Of a DNA stretch of 46,922 bases, positions 7,770-15,028 are shown piece by piece; the stretch's first letter is position 1; the number at the start of each line of letters is the position of its first letter. This DNA is from Planctomycetota bacterium (lineage in GTDB: Bacteria > Planctomycetota > SZUA-567): the NCBI GenBank assembly GCA_020060765.1, contig JAGUZQ010000014.1:1-46922 (forward strand). The letters run 5' to 3'. A model generated the notes under the pieces. The model had not been told where the DNA came from and did not search any database. It saw only the letters and a list, made by a program, of their open reading frames with translations. The position numbers and the translations under genes were made by a program.

Positions 7770-8849
7770 ATGGCTCGTGTGCACAACTTTGGCGCCGGTC
7801 CCGCCGCGCTTCCGCTGCCGGTGCTGGAAAAAGCCCAGGCGGAACTGCTCGACTTCAACGGCAATGGCATGTCGATCATGGAAATGTCGCACCGCTCCAA
7901 GGGATTCGACGCTATAATCAAAACCGCCGAGGCCAACATCCGCAAGCTGATGAACATATCAGACGATTACGCCGTGCTGTTTTTACAAGGCGGCGCCAGC
8001 CACCAGTTCGCCATGATTCCGCAGAATCTGCTGCTTCCCGGCAAGACCGCCGATTACGCCCATACCGGCGAATGGGCGAAAAAAGCCATCGGCGAAGCCA
8101 AGGTCGTGGGCAAGGTAAACACCGTCTGGAACGGCGAGGCGGACAAATTCGCCCGGATGCCGAATCCCGACGAATACAAGCTCACCCCCGGCGCGGCCTA
8201 CCTGCACATCTGCACCAACGAAACCATCGGCGGCGTGCGGATGAAGGCATTCCCGAAATCGAGTGCGCCTTTGCTGGCCGACATGTCGAGCGAATTCATG
8301 AGCCGCGTGGTCAACGTCAACGATTTCGCCATGATCTATGGCGGAGCGCAGAAAAACCTGGGTCCGTCGGGTTTGGCATTGGTAATCATGCGTCGCGACC
8401 TGGCAAACGCCTGTCCGGAAACCGTCAGTAAGTTCATGCGCTACCAGACCCACATCGAAGGCGAAAGCCTCTACAACACCCCCAACACCTGGGCGATTTA
8501 CATCATCAAACTCGTCACCGACTGGCTGCTGGGACTGGGCGGCATTGCGGCGATGGAAAAGCTGAACGAGGAAAAAGCGGCCATCCTTTACTCTGCCCTC
8601 GACTCCAGCAGTTTCTGGAAACCGGTTGCGGTCAAGGATTACCGCTCCACCATGAATATTACCTGGCGCATGGGCAGCGAGGCATTGGAAGAGAAGTTCA
8701 CCAAAGAAGCCACGGCGGCAGGCATGATCGGCCTCAAGGGGCACCGCTCGGTCGGAGGCTTGCGCGCCAGCATCTATAACGCCTGCCCGCGCGAATCGGT
8801 CAAGGCGCTGGTGTCGTTCATGAATGATTTTGAGAAGAAGAACGGCTGA
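7770..8849 (+). CDS. serC: Phosphoserine aminotransferase
   Basis: This PLP enzyme converts 3-phosphohydroxypyruvate and glutamate to phosphoserine and 2-oxoglutarate in serine biosynthesis, and a related step in pyridoxine synthesis. It has 359 residues, the typical length. Family marks are FGAGPAALP at the N-terminus, the MEMSHRSKGF segment, GEW (W102 stacks on PLP), D171 in LLADMSSEF, and the PLP lysine K195 in GGAQKNLGPSG. The ATG at 7770 is supported by TAGGAGG 8 bases upstream and by the conserved N-terminus; upstream in-frame sequence is leader. It ends before a strong hairpin terminator, so it is probably monocistronic. Cytoplasmic, housekeeping. Confidence 0.96.
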   Translation: MARVHNFGAGPAALPLPVLEKAQAELLDFNGNGMSIMEMSHRSKGFDAIIKTAEANIRKLMNISDDYAVLFLQGGASHQFAMIPQNLLLPGKTADYAHTGEWAKKAIGEAKVVGKVNTVWNGEADKFARMPNPDEYKLTPGAAYLHICTNETIGGVRMKAFPKSSAPLLADMSSEFMSRVVNVNDFAMIYGGAQKNLGPSGLALVIMRRDLANACPETVSKFMRYQTHIEGESLYNTPNTWAIYIIKLVTDWLLGLGGIAAMEKLNEEKAAILYSALDSSSFWKPVAVKDYRSTMNITWRMGSEALEEKFTKEATAAGMIGLKGHRSVGGLRASIYNACPRESVKALVSFMNDFEKKNG

Positions 8850-8871
8850 GGCTTTTTTCGTGCGCTTATCC

Positions 8872-8901
8872 GGGAGACTTTTTCCACCGAAAGAGTCTCC
8901 C
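8872..8901 (+). terminator. Strong hairpin after serC
   Basis: A 13-bp stem (8872-8884 with 8889-8901, GGGAGACT and AGTCTCCC at the outer ends, one T-G wobble) closes on a CACC loop. The following sequence is only moderately T-rich (GTAATTTTAT). On the opposite strand it could also act as a stop. Confidence 0.75.
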
Positions 8902-8929
8902 GTAATTTTATCCAATCCTCGGAGCTGTC

Positions 8930-9742
8930 ATGCGCCTGGACATTCATACCCATTGCGATAACACCGACAAGGATAAAACAACGACGTTCGTCGCCATTTG
9001 TGAAGAACTGGAAACCCGCGCCGTCATCTGTTCCGCCGGTCCGCGTTGCGACCATGTTTTTCCTTCAAACGATGAGGTTCTGGCGCTGGCTAAACCGTAT
9101 CGAGAATGGTTGCTGCCTTTCGCTTTCGTTGATTTGTGGGATTCTCCCCTTGACGGCAATATCGTTGAAGAATTCCTGTCGCAGGGTTTCCGGGGATTGA
9201 AATGCATCACGCCATATTTCGCCTATGATCACGATTATTATCTGCCGGTTTATGAAGCGGCGGAAAGGCTTGGCCTGCCGGTGCTGTTCCACACCGGGCT
9301 ATTCCGCCCGGGAAAGGCCGATCCCGTTACCCGGCGACCGGTCGTGGCCAACATGCGACCGCTGACACTTGACCGGATAGCCCGTTCTTTCCCAAATTTA
9401 AAAATAGTAGCGGCGCATATGGGCACCACCCTGTTCAGGCAGGAAGCGGCTCAATTGGCAATGTTGCATCCCAACCTTTATTGCGATCTGGCCGGCAACG
9501 GCAGTTGGATGGCGATGCAACCAGAAGAACTGTCGCGTCTTTTGTCGGTTTCGACGCAAATCATCGATGCCAACTTCACCGGATTCCGCAAGCTGCTGCT
9601 CGGATCGGATGCGTATATTTCCCACCCTCACCTGTTGCGCGAATCGCAGCAATGGTATGAGCGGACTTTGCAGCGAATCGGCCTGTCGCAAGATTTGCTT
9701 GATCAAATCATGGGTGGCACAGCTTCTTCCTGGCTTATTTGA
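8930..9742 (+). CDS. Amidohydrolase (TIM-barrel metal-dependent hydrolase)
   Basis: This is a 270-residue member of the amidohydrolase-2 type family. The metal-ligand pattern is complete: H6-x-H8 in LDIHTHCD, K91 in GLKCITPYF, H121 in VLFHTG, H163 in AAHMG and D227 in LLGSDAYI. Relatives hydrolyse or decarboxylate small cyclic or aromatic acids and other substrates; the true substrate is not visible. There is no signal peptide, so it is cytosolic. It follows a terminator and has a GGAG ribosome-binding site before the ATG, so it is likely transcribed separately. It converges on the receiver-STAS gene with only 15 bp between. Confidence 0.8.
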   Translation: MRLDIHTHCDNTDKDKTTTFVAICEELETRAVICSAGPRCDHVFPSNDEVLALAKPYREWLLPFAFVDLWDSPLDGNIVEEFLSQGFRGLKCITPYFAYDHDYYLPVYEAAERLGLPVLFHTGLFRPGKADPVTRRPVVANMRPLTLDRIARSFPNLKIVAAHMGTTLFRQEAAQLAMLHPNLYCDLAGNGSWMAMQPEELSRLLSVSTQIIDANFTGFRKLLLGSDAYISHPHLLRESQQWYERTLQRIGLSQDLLDQIMGGTASSWLI

Positions 9743-9757
9743 TTTGGCACACGACAG

Positions 9758-10474
9758 CTATTCAGCCAGCTTTATAATCCCCTCCTCCACCGATCCGGCG
9801 AAAGTGAGTATCTCCGTGGCACCTGCCAGTTTCAAAATATTGAATACGCTTCTGCTGCCTCCGCACACCACCATTTTCTTGTGCATAGTGTCCAGCATCT
9901 GGTAGATAAGAAACAGGTTACTCACGCCGCTGCTGCTGAAATATTGCGTACGGGAAAGGTCAATCACAACCCCTTTGTCCGGCATCGGCAGGCCTTCGCT
10001 TAGCAGTTTTCCCAGCTTGTGCGTAGCCTCGAAAGACATCTCCTCGGGGAAAGACATGATCAGGCAGCCTTCCCGCGCCTCGAATCTGACCGATTCCAGG
10101 CAATCGAGTTCCTTCGCGTCTGCCAGCGCACGGGCGATACAAGCGCTGACCTCGCCCGGATCGAGCGGAGTCGGGAGAAAATCGAACGCGCCTTTCTTGA
10201 TCGCCTGAGCCACTTCCCCGCTTTCGCTGAAAGGGGCAATAACTACGAATGGCCGATTTATGCCCAGGTCTTTGATCAGCTCGATCGCCTTGATCGCGTT
10301 GGCGTCGGTCAATTTGTTGGCCACAAAGACCAACTCCGGACAACTGATCCTTATGCGAGCCAAGCATTTTTCCAGATTGGCGAAAATATCAACGGAATGT
10401 CCGGCAGAAAGCAATATCTTGTGCAGCCTCTGGATCTCCTGATTGGCATCCGAGAGGATAACGATTTTTGCCAT
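9758..10474 (-). CDS. Degenerate receiver fused to a STAS domain
   Basis: This 238-residue protein has an N-terminal receiver-like fold (about 1-122) and a C-terminal STAS domain (about 130-238). In the receiver, the phosphoacceptor position reads VFVANK instead of the usual LLD, and the conserved KP is TP (FLPTPLD), so it probably cannot be phosphorylated normally. The STAS part has VVIDLSRTQYFSSSGV, where SSSG corresponds to the DSSG phosphorylation site of SpoIIAA-like anti-sigma-factor antagonists. Such proteins bind anti-sigma kinases in partner-switching circuits. It is 37 bp downstream of the HTH-receiver gene on the same strand, with GGGGGG before the ATG. No anti-sigma kinase gene is nearby. 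The output partner is unknown. Confidence 0.8.
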   Translation of the reverse strand: MAKIVILSDANQEIQRLHKILLSAGHSVDIFANLEKCLARIRISCPELVFVANKLTDANAIKAIELIKDLGINRPFVVIAPFSESGEVAQAIKKGAFDFLPTPLDPGEVSACIARALADAKELDCLESVRFEAREGCLIMSFPEEMSFEATHKLGKLLSEGLPMPDKGVVIDLSRTQYFSSSGVSNLFLIYQMLDTMHKKMVVCGGSRSVFNILKLAGATEILTFAGSVEEGIIKLAE

Positions 10475-10511
10475 GCCGCCCCCCCTTATATTTACAAAAA
10501 AAATCTCTCAG

Positions 10512-11117
10512 TTATTTTGCCGACTGCGGAGACGACATTTCTCCCACCGCCGCCAGGCAGACTCGGATAAAATCAGCACTGGAAAACGGCTTGGTCACAA
10601 TCGCATCTGCCAATCCGTCAAGCGCCTGCCTTGTTTCCTTATCGATAAAAGCGCTGACAATCACCACTTTGACCATGGCGCATTTCGACATTTTCCTGAT
10701 CTGCCTGCAAACCGCCAGGCCGTCCATCTTCGGCATCCGGATATCGAGTACCAGCAAATCCGGCGGCGATTCACCCAACATCATGCACGCCTCTACGCCG
10801 TTGGCAGCTTCTGCAATTGCAAAGTAATTCTTGAGCAGATTTGTCATCAAGTGGCGAATTTGCGCGTCATCGTCGCAAACCAACGCGGTCAGGGGCGCGG
10901 TCTTCTGCAATTGCTCCGGCACCGGCATCCCGTGGTCTCGGAGAAAGCCGATCACCTCCTTGGGCATAACCCGGTTGTGGCCGCTGGGCAGAGCAAAGCT
11001 GCTCAACAACCCGCTTTGCACCCAGCGCAAAACCGTTTTTCTGGTGACGCCGCAGTATTCGGCAACCTTGCCGAGCGAGAGGCCTTTGTCTGCTTTCATA
11101 TTCTTCTTATTCGGCAT
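10512..11117 (-). CDS. Response regulator: MerR/excisionase-type HTH followed by a receiver domain
   Basis: This 201-residue protein has an inverted order for a response regulator. An N-terminal winged-helix segment of the MerR/excisionase kind (LSLGKVAEYCGVTRKTVLRWVQSGLL, then SGHNRVMPKEVIGFL; about 10-60) precedes a complete C-terminal receiver (about 78-195). The receiver has acidic pocket DDD, phosphoacceptor D in LLVLDIRMPKMDG, and K in VTKPFS. I start it at 11117 because AGGGGG lies 7 bases upstream; an upstream in-frame ATG has no such site. It precedes the receiver-STAS gene in a likely two-gene operon. It may pair with an unlinked or orphan kinase. Target genes are unknown; the inverted repeats upstream are candidate sites. 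Confidence 0.82.
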   Translation of the reverse strand: MPNKKNMKADKGLSLGKVAEYCGVTRKTVLRWVQSGLLSSFALPSGHNRVMPKEVIGFLRDHGMPVPEQLQKTAPLTALVCDDDAQIRHLMTNLLKNYFAIAEAANGVEACMMLGESPPDLLVLDIRMPKMDGLAVCRQIRKMSKCAMVKVVIVSAFIDKETRQALDGLADAIVTKPFSSADFIRVCLAAVGEMSSPQSAK

Positions 11118-11230
11118 ATGAATACCCCCTGCATTAGCGTGATTTCTCAGTCCCGAAATTCCCGTTTTATGCAAAGTACCACATTTACTCATGGTTTCAA
11201 GGTGCAAACCAAGTAGTTTTCTGTATTTTT

Positions 11231-11294
11231 ATACATCAGACGCAATAGCAATACGTGTAATTCGTTATTAATGAGACATTTGCGACTGATGTAT
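11231..11294. repeat. 15-bp inverted repeat, 34-bp spacer
   Basis: ATACATCAGACGCAA (11231-11245) matches the reverse complement of TTGCGACTGATGTAT (11280-11294) at 14 of 15 positions. It lies 114 bp upstream of the HTH-receiver start. It could be a regulator site, an RNA hairpin or a remnant of mobile-element ends; none can be chosen. Confidence 0.7.
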
Positions 11295-11353
11295 TTCCGA
11301 CAAAAATTGTACGAAAACTGAATTTTATTTTTTTGGTTTATCTTTTTCACATT

Positions 11354-11384
11354 TATCGATTATGCGGATAGCGTATAATCGATA
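11354..11384. repeat. 10-bp perfect inverted repeat, 11-bp spacer
   Basis: TATCGATTAT (11354-11363) and ATAATCGATA (11375-11384) are perfect inverted copies 21 bp apart, two helical turns. TATAAT at 11374-11379 overlaps the right arm. The geometry is that of a dimeric repressor or activator site. Confidence 0.65.
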
Positions 11385-11470
11385 CCGATTTAACTGTTTG
11401 CTTTATAAGATAGTTATATGATCTGCCTCGATCCTGAACAGATAAGACAGTATAGGCGAGTTGTTGACCC

Positions 11471-11503
11471 AAAGCAATACGTATTTTGCATAAATATTGC
11501 TTT
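11471..11503 (-). repeat. 9-bp inverted repeat after the exported orphan gene
   Basis: AAAGCAATA (11471-11479) and TATTGCTTT (11495-11503) can form a hairpin with a 15-nt loop, 35 bp downstream of the stop at 11539 on the minus strand. There is no long T tract, so it is at best a weak terminator or an mRNA 3' end stabiliser. Confidence 0.45.
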
Positions 11504-11538
11504 ACCTGACTATCATCTTGTCAAGAGTTGCTCGAAGG

Positions 11539-13371
11539 CTATCGTTTGATGTCTGCTGGCAGGATGCCAGAGATGCCCAGGCAGGCGTGGGAGAGGGCTT
11601 GCAAAGTCTTTCTAGGAATCACCAGGCTTGCTCGCACCTTGCCTCCGGTAGTTTTAAGCAAGGCTTCGACAGGTGGATCGTCCTGGTTGAAAACGGCGAA
11701 TTCCTCTACATATTTGTACATTCCGCCATAGTTTTCCGGTTGACTTACCGCCAGGGAGCGAAATGCCATATCAATATACTGCAAAGGCTGAAGGGTAAAG
11801 AATCCGATAGTTTCGCTATCAGCTTTTTTCGCCGTTCGTAAATACAAGACATTTTTCTCCGCTCCCGGCGCTCCTGCCAGCAAATCCAGGGTCTGGCGCA
11901 TGGTCGCCAGTTCCCGCTCTGGAATTTTCAAGTCGGTGTCTCCCGGAAAAGCTTGACCAGTCACTATCGCCAGCGTTTGTCCCGTCCGCGCTACGAGATA
12001 ATCGCGCGGCGAAGCGGAGAGAAATTCATCGTTTCCGCCAGTGTTTTCACCTAGCGGTTGCAATCCCAGGCGATAATGATCGATACTGATATTTCCGTGA
12101 CGCGCGGCCTGCATTTTTTTGTCAAAATATAATTTCAACCCGTTCTGTTCCAGCATTTCCGACAGCGGTTCGGCTCTCAGCACGTCTCCCACTCTCTTTA
12201 GCGCCACATCCAGCTTGTAGGCGTTTGCCCAACGCAACAGCTTCACCCTTACCGGCAGGGGATACTGGTCTGTGGGCGGAATGACGGAGCATGCCATTTC
12301 CTGCGGATCTGCCTGCCTGAACATTTCCAGCAGAGCCTGCATGTCTTCCTGGACGTCGTGACTGATGGCGCTGCCGAAGGCTACCGAGGCGATTCCGCCC
12401 GCTCCCTGCACCAGTTCCGCCCAATATTCCGGCCAGACGAACGAAGTCAGGAACGCCACCGACTCGCGGGGCAGCGACGCGCCCAGGGTGGGAATTCCTT
12501 TCCTGGCGTTGCCAAGAGTGAATGCCAACGACTGACCGGTTACTGGAGTCAGGTCAAGTTGTATTTCCAGACTGTCGGCATTGAGGGAAATGTCGGTTTC
12601 CAGAGTTGCAAGCTGCATAGCCAGTCCCGACAGCACGGTCAACCCCTGTCGAAGTGCCAGGTTGAAGGGCTTTTCCAGCTTGAAGGAATCTCCCAGAAAA
12701 TCCTTGGCAATATCTTCCCGCAAGCGGTCAAGTTCGTCCCTGATTTTGTTTTCGTTGAGGCTGGTAAGTTGCCGCAGGTCGATCCTGATTCTGACATCCT
12801 GCTTTCCCTGACGCAGAATTCCCCGTCGCGCAGACTGGTAAATGTCACGCGAACGTTTAACCGCTTCGAAACTCTCGCCGAAAATCGCTACCTGGTTCTG
12901 AGTAACGGCAAAATAAAGTGTACGCGTCTCGCCGGGCAGTTCCTCTTTCAGGGTGGAGATATCGTCGGAGACGCCCTTGGTGCGGATCGCCGCCTCGCTG
13001 GTAAGGACGCTGCGGTATTGCTCCCCGTCCGTCACCGGGAACGCCAGCACCAGTCCCGCGTCCTTGATTACCCTGGGGCTGAATTGCAACACCTCCAGGA
13101 AAGCCTTGTCAGGCAGTTCGGCCAGCGTTTTGTTGCGCAGCATGGCACCGACCAGGTTTTTCACCGGATCCCGCAAGGCGGTGTGCGGATTCAACTCCTT
13201 CAGAATCTGTTCGACCTTGTCGTTCAGGTTGATGATATTGCTGACGCGCAATACCGCCACCACATCGCGCAATTCCGGCGCGTCCTCGGCCGAGGCGACA
13301 CGAAAAGACGCCAGCGCCAACACGCTTGACGCCAGCAGCAATGACCAGCCCGAAAATGATCTATTATCCAT
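11539..13371 (-). CDS. Large exported protein of unknown function
   Basis: I do not recognise this 610-residue protein. The start at 13371 gives a clean signal peptide (SGWSLLLASSVLALASFRVASA, cleavage likely after ASA near residue 28), so the mature protein is periplasmic or surface-located. No lipobox, transmembrane helix or repeat follows. The mature part is mixed alpha/beta in character, with many charged residues and segments such as LRVSNIINLNDKVEQILKEL near the N-terminus. Translation in frame upstream of 13371 (to 13488) lacks a ribosome-binding site and would bury the signal peptide. It is divergent from the GH4 glycosidase gene, with a 213-bp shared control region. A role in envelope or polymer handling is only a guess. 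Confidence 0.7.
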   Translation of the reverse strand: MDNRSFSGWSLLLASSVLALASFRVASAEDAPELRDVVAVLRVSNIINLNDKVEQILKELNPHTALRDPVKNLVGAMLRNKTLAELPDKAFLEVLQFSPRVIKDAGLVLAFPVTDGEQYRSVLTSEAAIRTKGVSDDISTLKEELPGETRTLYFAVTQNQVAIFGESFEAVKRSRDIYQSARRGILRQGKQDVRIRIDLRQLTSLNENKIRDELDRLREDIAKDFLGDSFKLEKPFNLALRQGLTVLSGLAMQLATLETDISLNADSLEIQLDLTPVTGQSLAFTLGNARKGIPTLGASLPRESVAFLTSFVWPEYWAELVQGAGGIASVAFGSAISHDVQEDMQALLEMFRQADPQEMACSVIPPTDQYPLPVRVKLLRWANAYKLDVALKRVGDVLRAEPLSEMLEQNGLKLYFDKKMQAARHGNISIDHYRLGLQPLGENTGGNDEFLSASPRDYLVARTGQTLAIVTGQAFPGDTDLKIPERELATMRQTLDLLAGAPGAEKNVLYLRTAKKADSETIGFFTLQPLQYIDMAFRSLAVSQPENYGGMYKYVEEFAVFNQDDPPVEALLKTTGGKVRASLVIPRKTLQALSHACLGISGILPADIKR

Positions 13372-13468
13372 ATCCGCAATCTTACCGGTTAATCCTTCCC
13401 GAATCAAGACACGAGCGGGATTTGAAACAGCAACCACCGCATTTGCGAAATTGCCGCAAAGCATTGCG

Positions 13469-13496
13469 ATATCACAAATTGGCAACACATATCACA
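13469..13496. promoter_or_regulatory. Direct repeats ATATCACA, 20 bp apart, in a divergent control region
   Basis: ATATCACA occurs at 13469-13476 and 13489-13496, spaced by two helical turns, between the exported orphan gene and the GH4 gene. AAAACT (13529-13534) and AGTTTT (13545-13550) add a short inverted repeat closer to GH4. The rest of 13372-13584 has no coding frame. I could not fix promoters with confidence. Confidence 0.4.
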
Positions 13497-13584
13497 CTAA
13501 AGTCATTGAACACGCCTTATTTGCAGATAAAACTATAAGGATACAGTTTTAAACTTGCTCGATTTCAACGTGAAAGGGAACCTG

Positions 13585-14922
13585 ATGGCCAAGATCACAT
13601 TCATGGGCGCCGGCAGCACCGTCTTCGCGAAAAACATTCTTGGCGACAGCATGCTGACCCCCGCACTGCACGACGCGCAGATCGCTCTCTACGACATCGA
13701 CGGCACCCGCCTGAAAGAGTCGAAGCTGATGCTGGAGAACCTCAACCGCAACGTCAACAAAGGTCGCGCCAAGATCACCGCCTACTGCGGAGCCAAGAAC
13801 CGCCTGGCCGCCCTCAAGGGCGCAAACTACGTGGTCAACGCCATTCAGGTCGGCGGCTACGAACCTTCCACCGTCATCGACTTCGAGATTCCGAAGAATT
13901 ACGGCCTGCGCCAGACCATCGCCGATACCATCGGCATCGGCGGCATCTTCCGGGCGCTTCGCACCATTCCCGTAATGTTCGACTTCGCGCGCGACATGGA
14001 AAAAGTCTGCCCCGACGCCTGGATGCTCAACTACACCAACCCCATGCCGACCATCTCCACCGCCATGCTGCGTGGCACCAATATCAACTACGTCGGCCTC
14101 TGCCACTCGGTGCAGGTCTGCGCCAAAGGTCTCCTCGAGGGCTTGGGTATGGCGGAAAAAGTGAAAAACCTGCAATGGAAGATCGCGGGTATCAACCATA
14201 TGGCCTGGCTGCTGGAAATCACCGACGGCGGCAAGGATCTATACCCGGAAATAAAGAAACTCGCCAAGGCCAAGCTTGACGCCGCGCGCAAGAAAAACGG
14301 CAAGAAGCACGGGGACATGATCCGGCATTACATGATGCAAAACTTCGGCTATTACATAACCGAAAGTTCCGAACACTGCGCCGAATACCATCCGTACTTC
14401 ATCAAGAAGCTCTACCCGGAACTGGTCGAGGAGTTCAACGTCCCCCTGGACGAATACCCGCGCCGTTGCGTCAATCAGATCAATAACTGGAAAAAGCAGG
14501 CTGGGGAAATTGTCCACAACAAGAAACTGACTCACGAGCGCGGCCACGAATACGGCAGCTATATCATGGAGGCGATAGAGACAGATGTGCCGTTCCGGAT
14601 CGGCGGCAACGTGCTCAACACCGGGCTGATCACCAACCTGCCGCGGAACATGGCTGTGGAGGTGGCGTGTCTGGTCGACCGCAACGGAGTGCAAGGCTGC
14701 TATGTCGGCGATCTGCCTGAACAACTGGCGGCCTTGAACCGCACCAACATCAACACCCACCTGCTGACGGTAGAGGCGCTTCTGACCGGCAAAAAGGAGC
14801 ACATCTACCACGCCGCGATGCTGGATCCGCACACCCGCAGCGAACTGTCGATAGACGATACCCGCAAACTCTGCGATGACCTTATCAAGGCGCACGGCAA
14901 GATGCTGCCGAAGTTCAAGTAA
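13585..14922 (+). CDS. Family 4 glycoside hydrolase (alpha-galactosidase/glucosidase type)
   Basis: This is a 445-residue cytosolic GH4 enzyme. The family cleaves glycosides through NAD+-dependent oxidation at C3 with a divalent metal, usually Mn2+. The N-terminal Rossmann motif is FMGAGSTVFAKNIL (6-19), with a basic-to-acidic LYDIDG after strand 2. The metal-binding pair C173-H174 appears in GLCHSVQ and a second His, H205, in GINHMAW. The Cys-His-Ser form and GINH are typical of the alpha-galactosidase/alpha-glucosidase branch rather than strictly phospho-sugar enzymes. The ATG at 13585 is preferred over an in-frame TTG at 13555 because AAAGGGA precedes it and homology starts there. A terminator follows, so it is monocistronic. 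Substrate linkage is uncertain. Confidence 0.92.
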   Translation: MAKITFMGAGSTVFAKNILGDSMLTPALHDAQIALYDIDGTRLKESKLMLENLNRNVNKGRAKITAYCGAKNRLAALKGANYVVNAIQVGGYEPSTVIDFEIPKNYGLRQTIADTIGIGGIFRALRTIPVMFDFARDMEKVCPDAWMLNYTNPMPTISTAMLRGTNINYVGLCHSVQVCAKGLLEGLGMAEKVKNLQWKIAGINHMAWLLEITDGGKDLYPEIKKLAKAKLDAARKKNGKKHGDMIRHYMMQNFGYYITESSEHCAEYHPYFIKKLYPELVEEFNVPLDEYPRRCVNQINNWKKQAGEIVHNKKLTHERGHEYGSYIMEAIETDVPFRIGGNVLNTGLITNLPRNMAVEVACLVDRNGVQGCYVGDLPEQLAALNRTNINTHLLTVEALLTGKKEHIYHAAMLDPHTRSELSIDDTRKLCDDLIKAHGKMLPKFK

Positions 14923-14943
14923 GGGATTTCCTGTCAACAAACG

Positions 14944-14977
14944 AACGCCATTCCCGCCCGCGCGGGAATGGCGTTTT
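14944..14977 (+). terminator. Perfect 14-bp terminator hairpin between convergent genes
   Basis: AACGCCATTCCCGC (14944-14957) pairs perfectly with 14962-14975 around a CCGC loop, then TTTT. A matching A pair on the left lets it work in both directions, for the GH4 gene and partly for the converging ceramidase-like gene. Confidence 0.85.
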
Positions 14978-15028
14978 GCTTATCTGCAAGCGTTTCCGCC
15001 GGTGATCATTTATATGCACCAGCCCTGC

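Larger units (their letters stand above)
11118..11538. other. AT-rich intergenic region with nested inverted repeats
   Basis: This 420-bp gap separates the 5' end of the HTH-receiver gene from the 3' end of the exported orphan gene. It is clearly more AT-rich than the flanking genes and holds no convincing coding frame. It contains three inverted repeats (listed separately) and two copies of AGCAATACGT (11247-11256 and 11473-11482). Confidence 0.7.

Noticed and set aside
13555..13584. TTG start for the GH4 gene
   Set aside because: The TTG has a poorly spaced ribosome-binding site, and the Rossmann motif begins right after the ATG at 13585.
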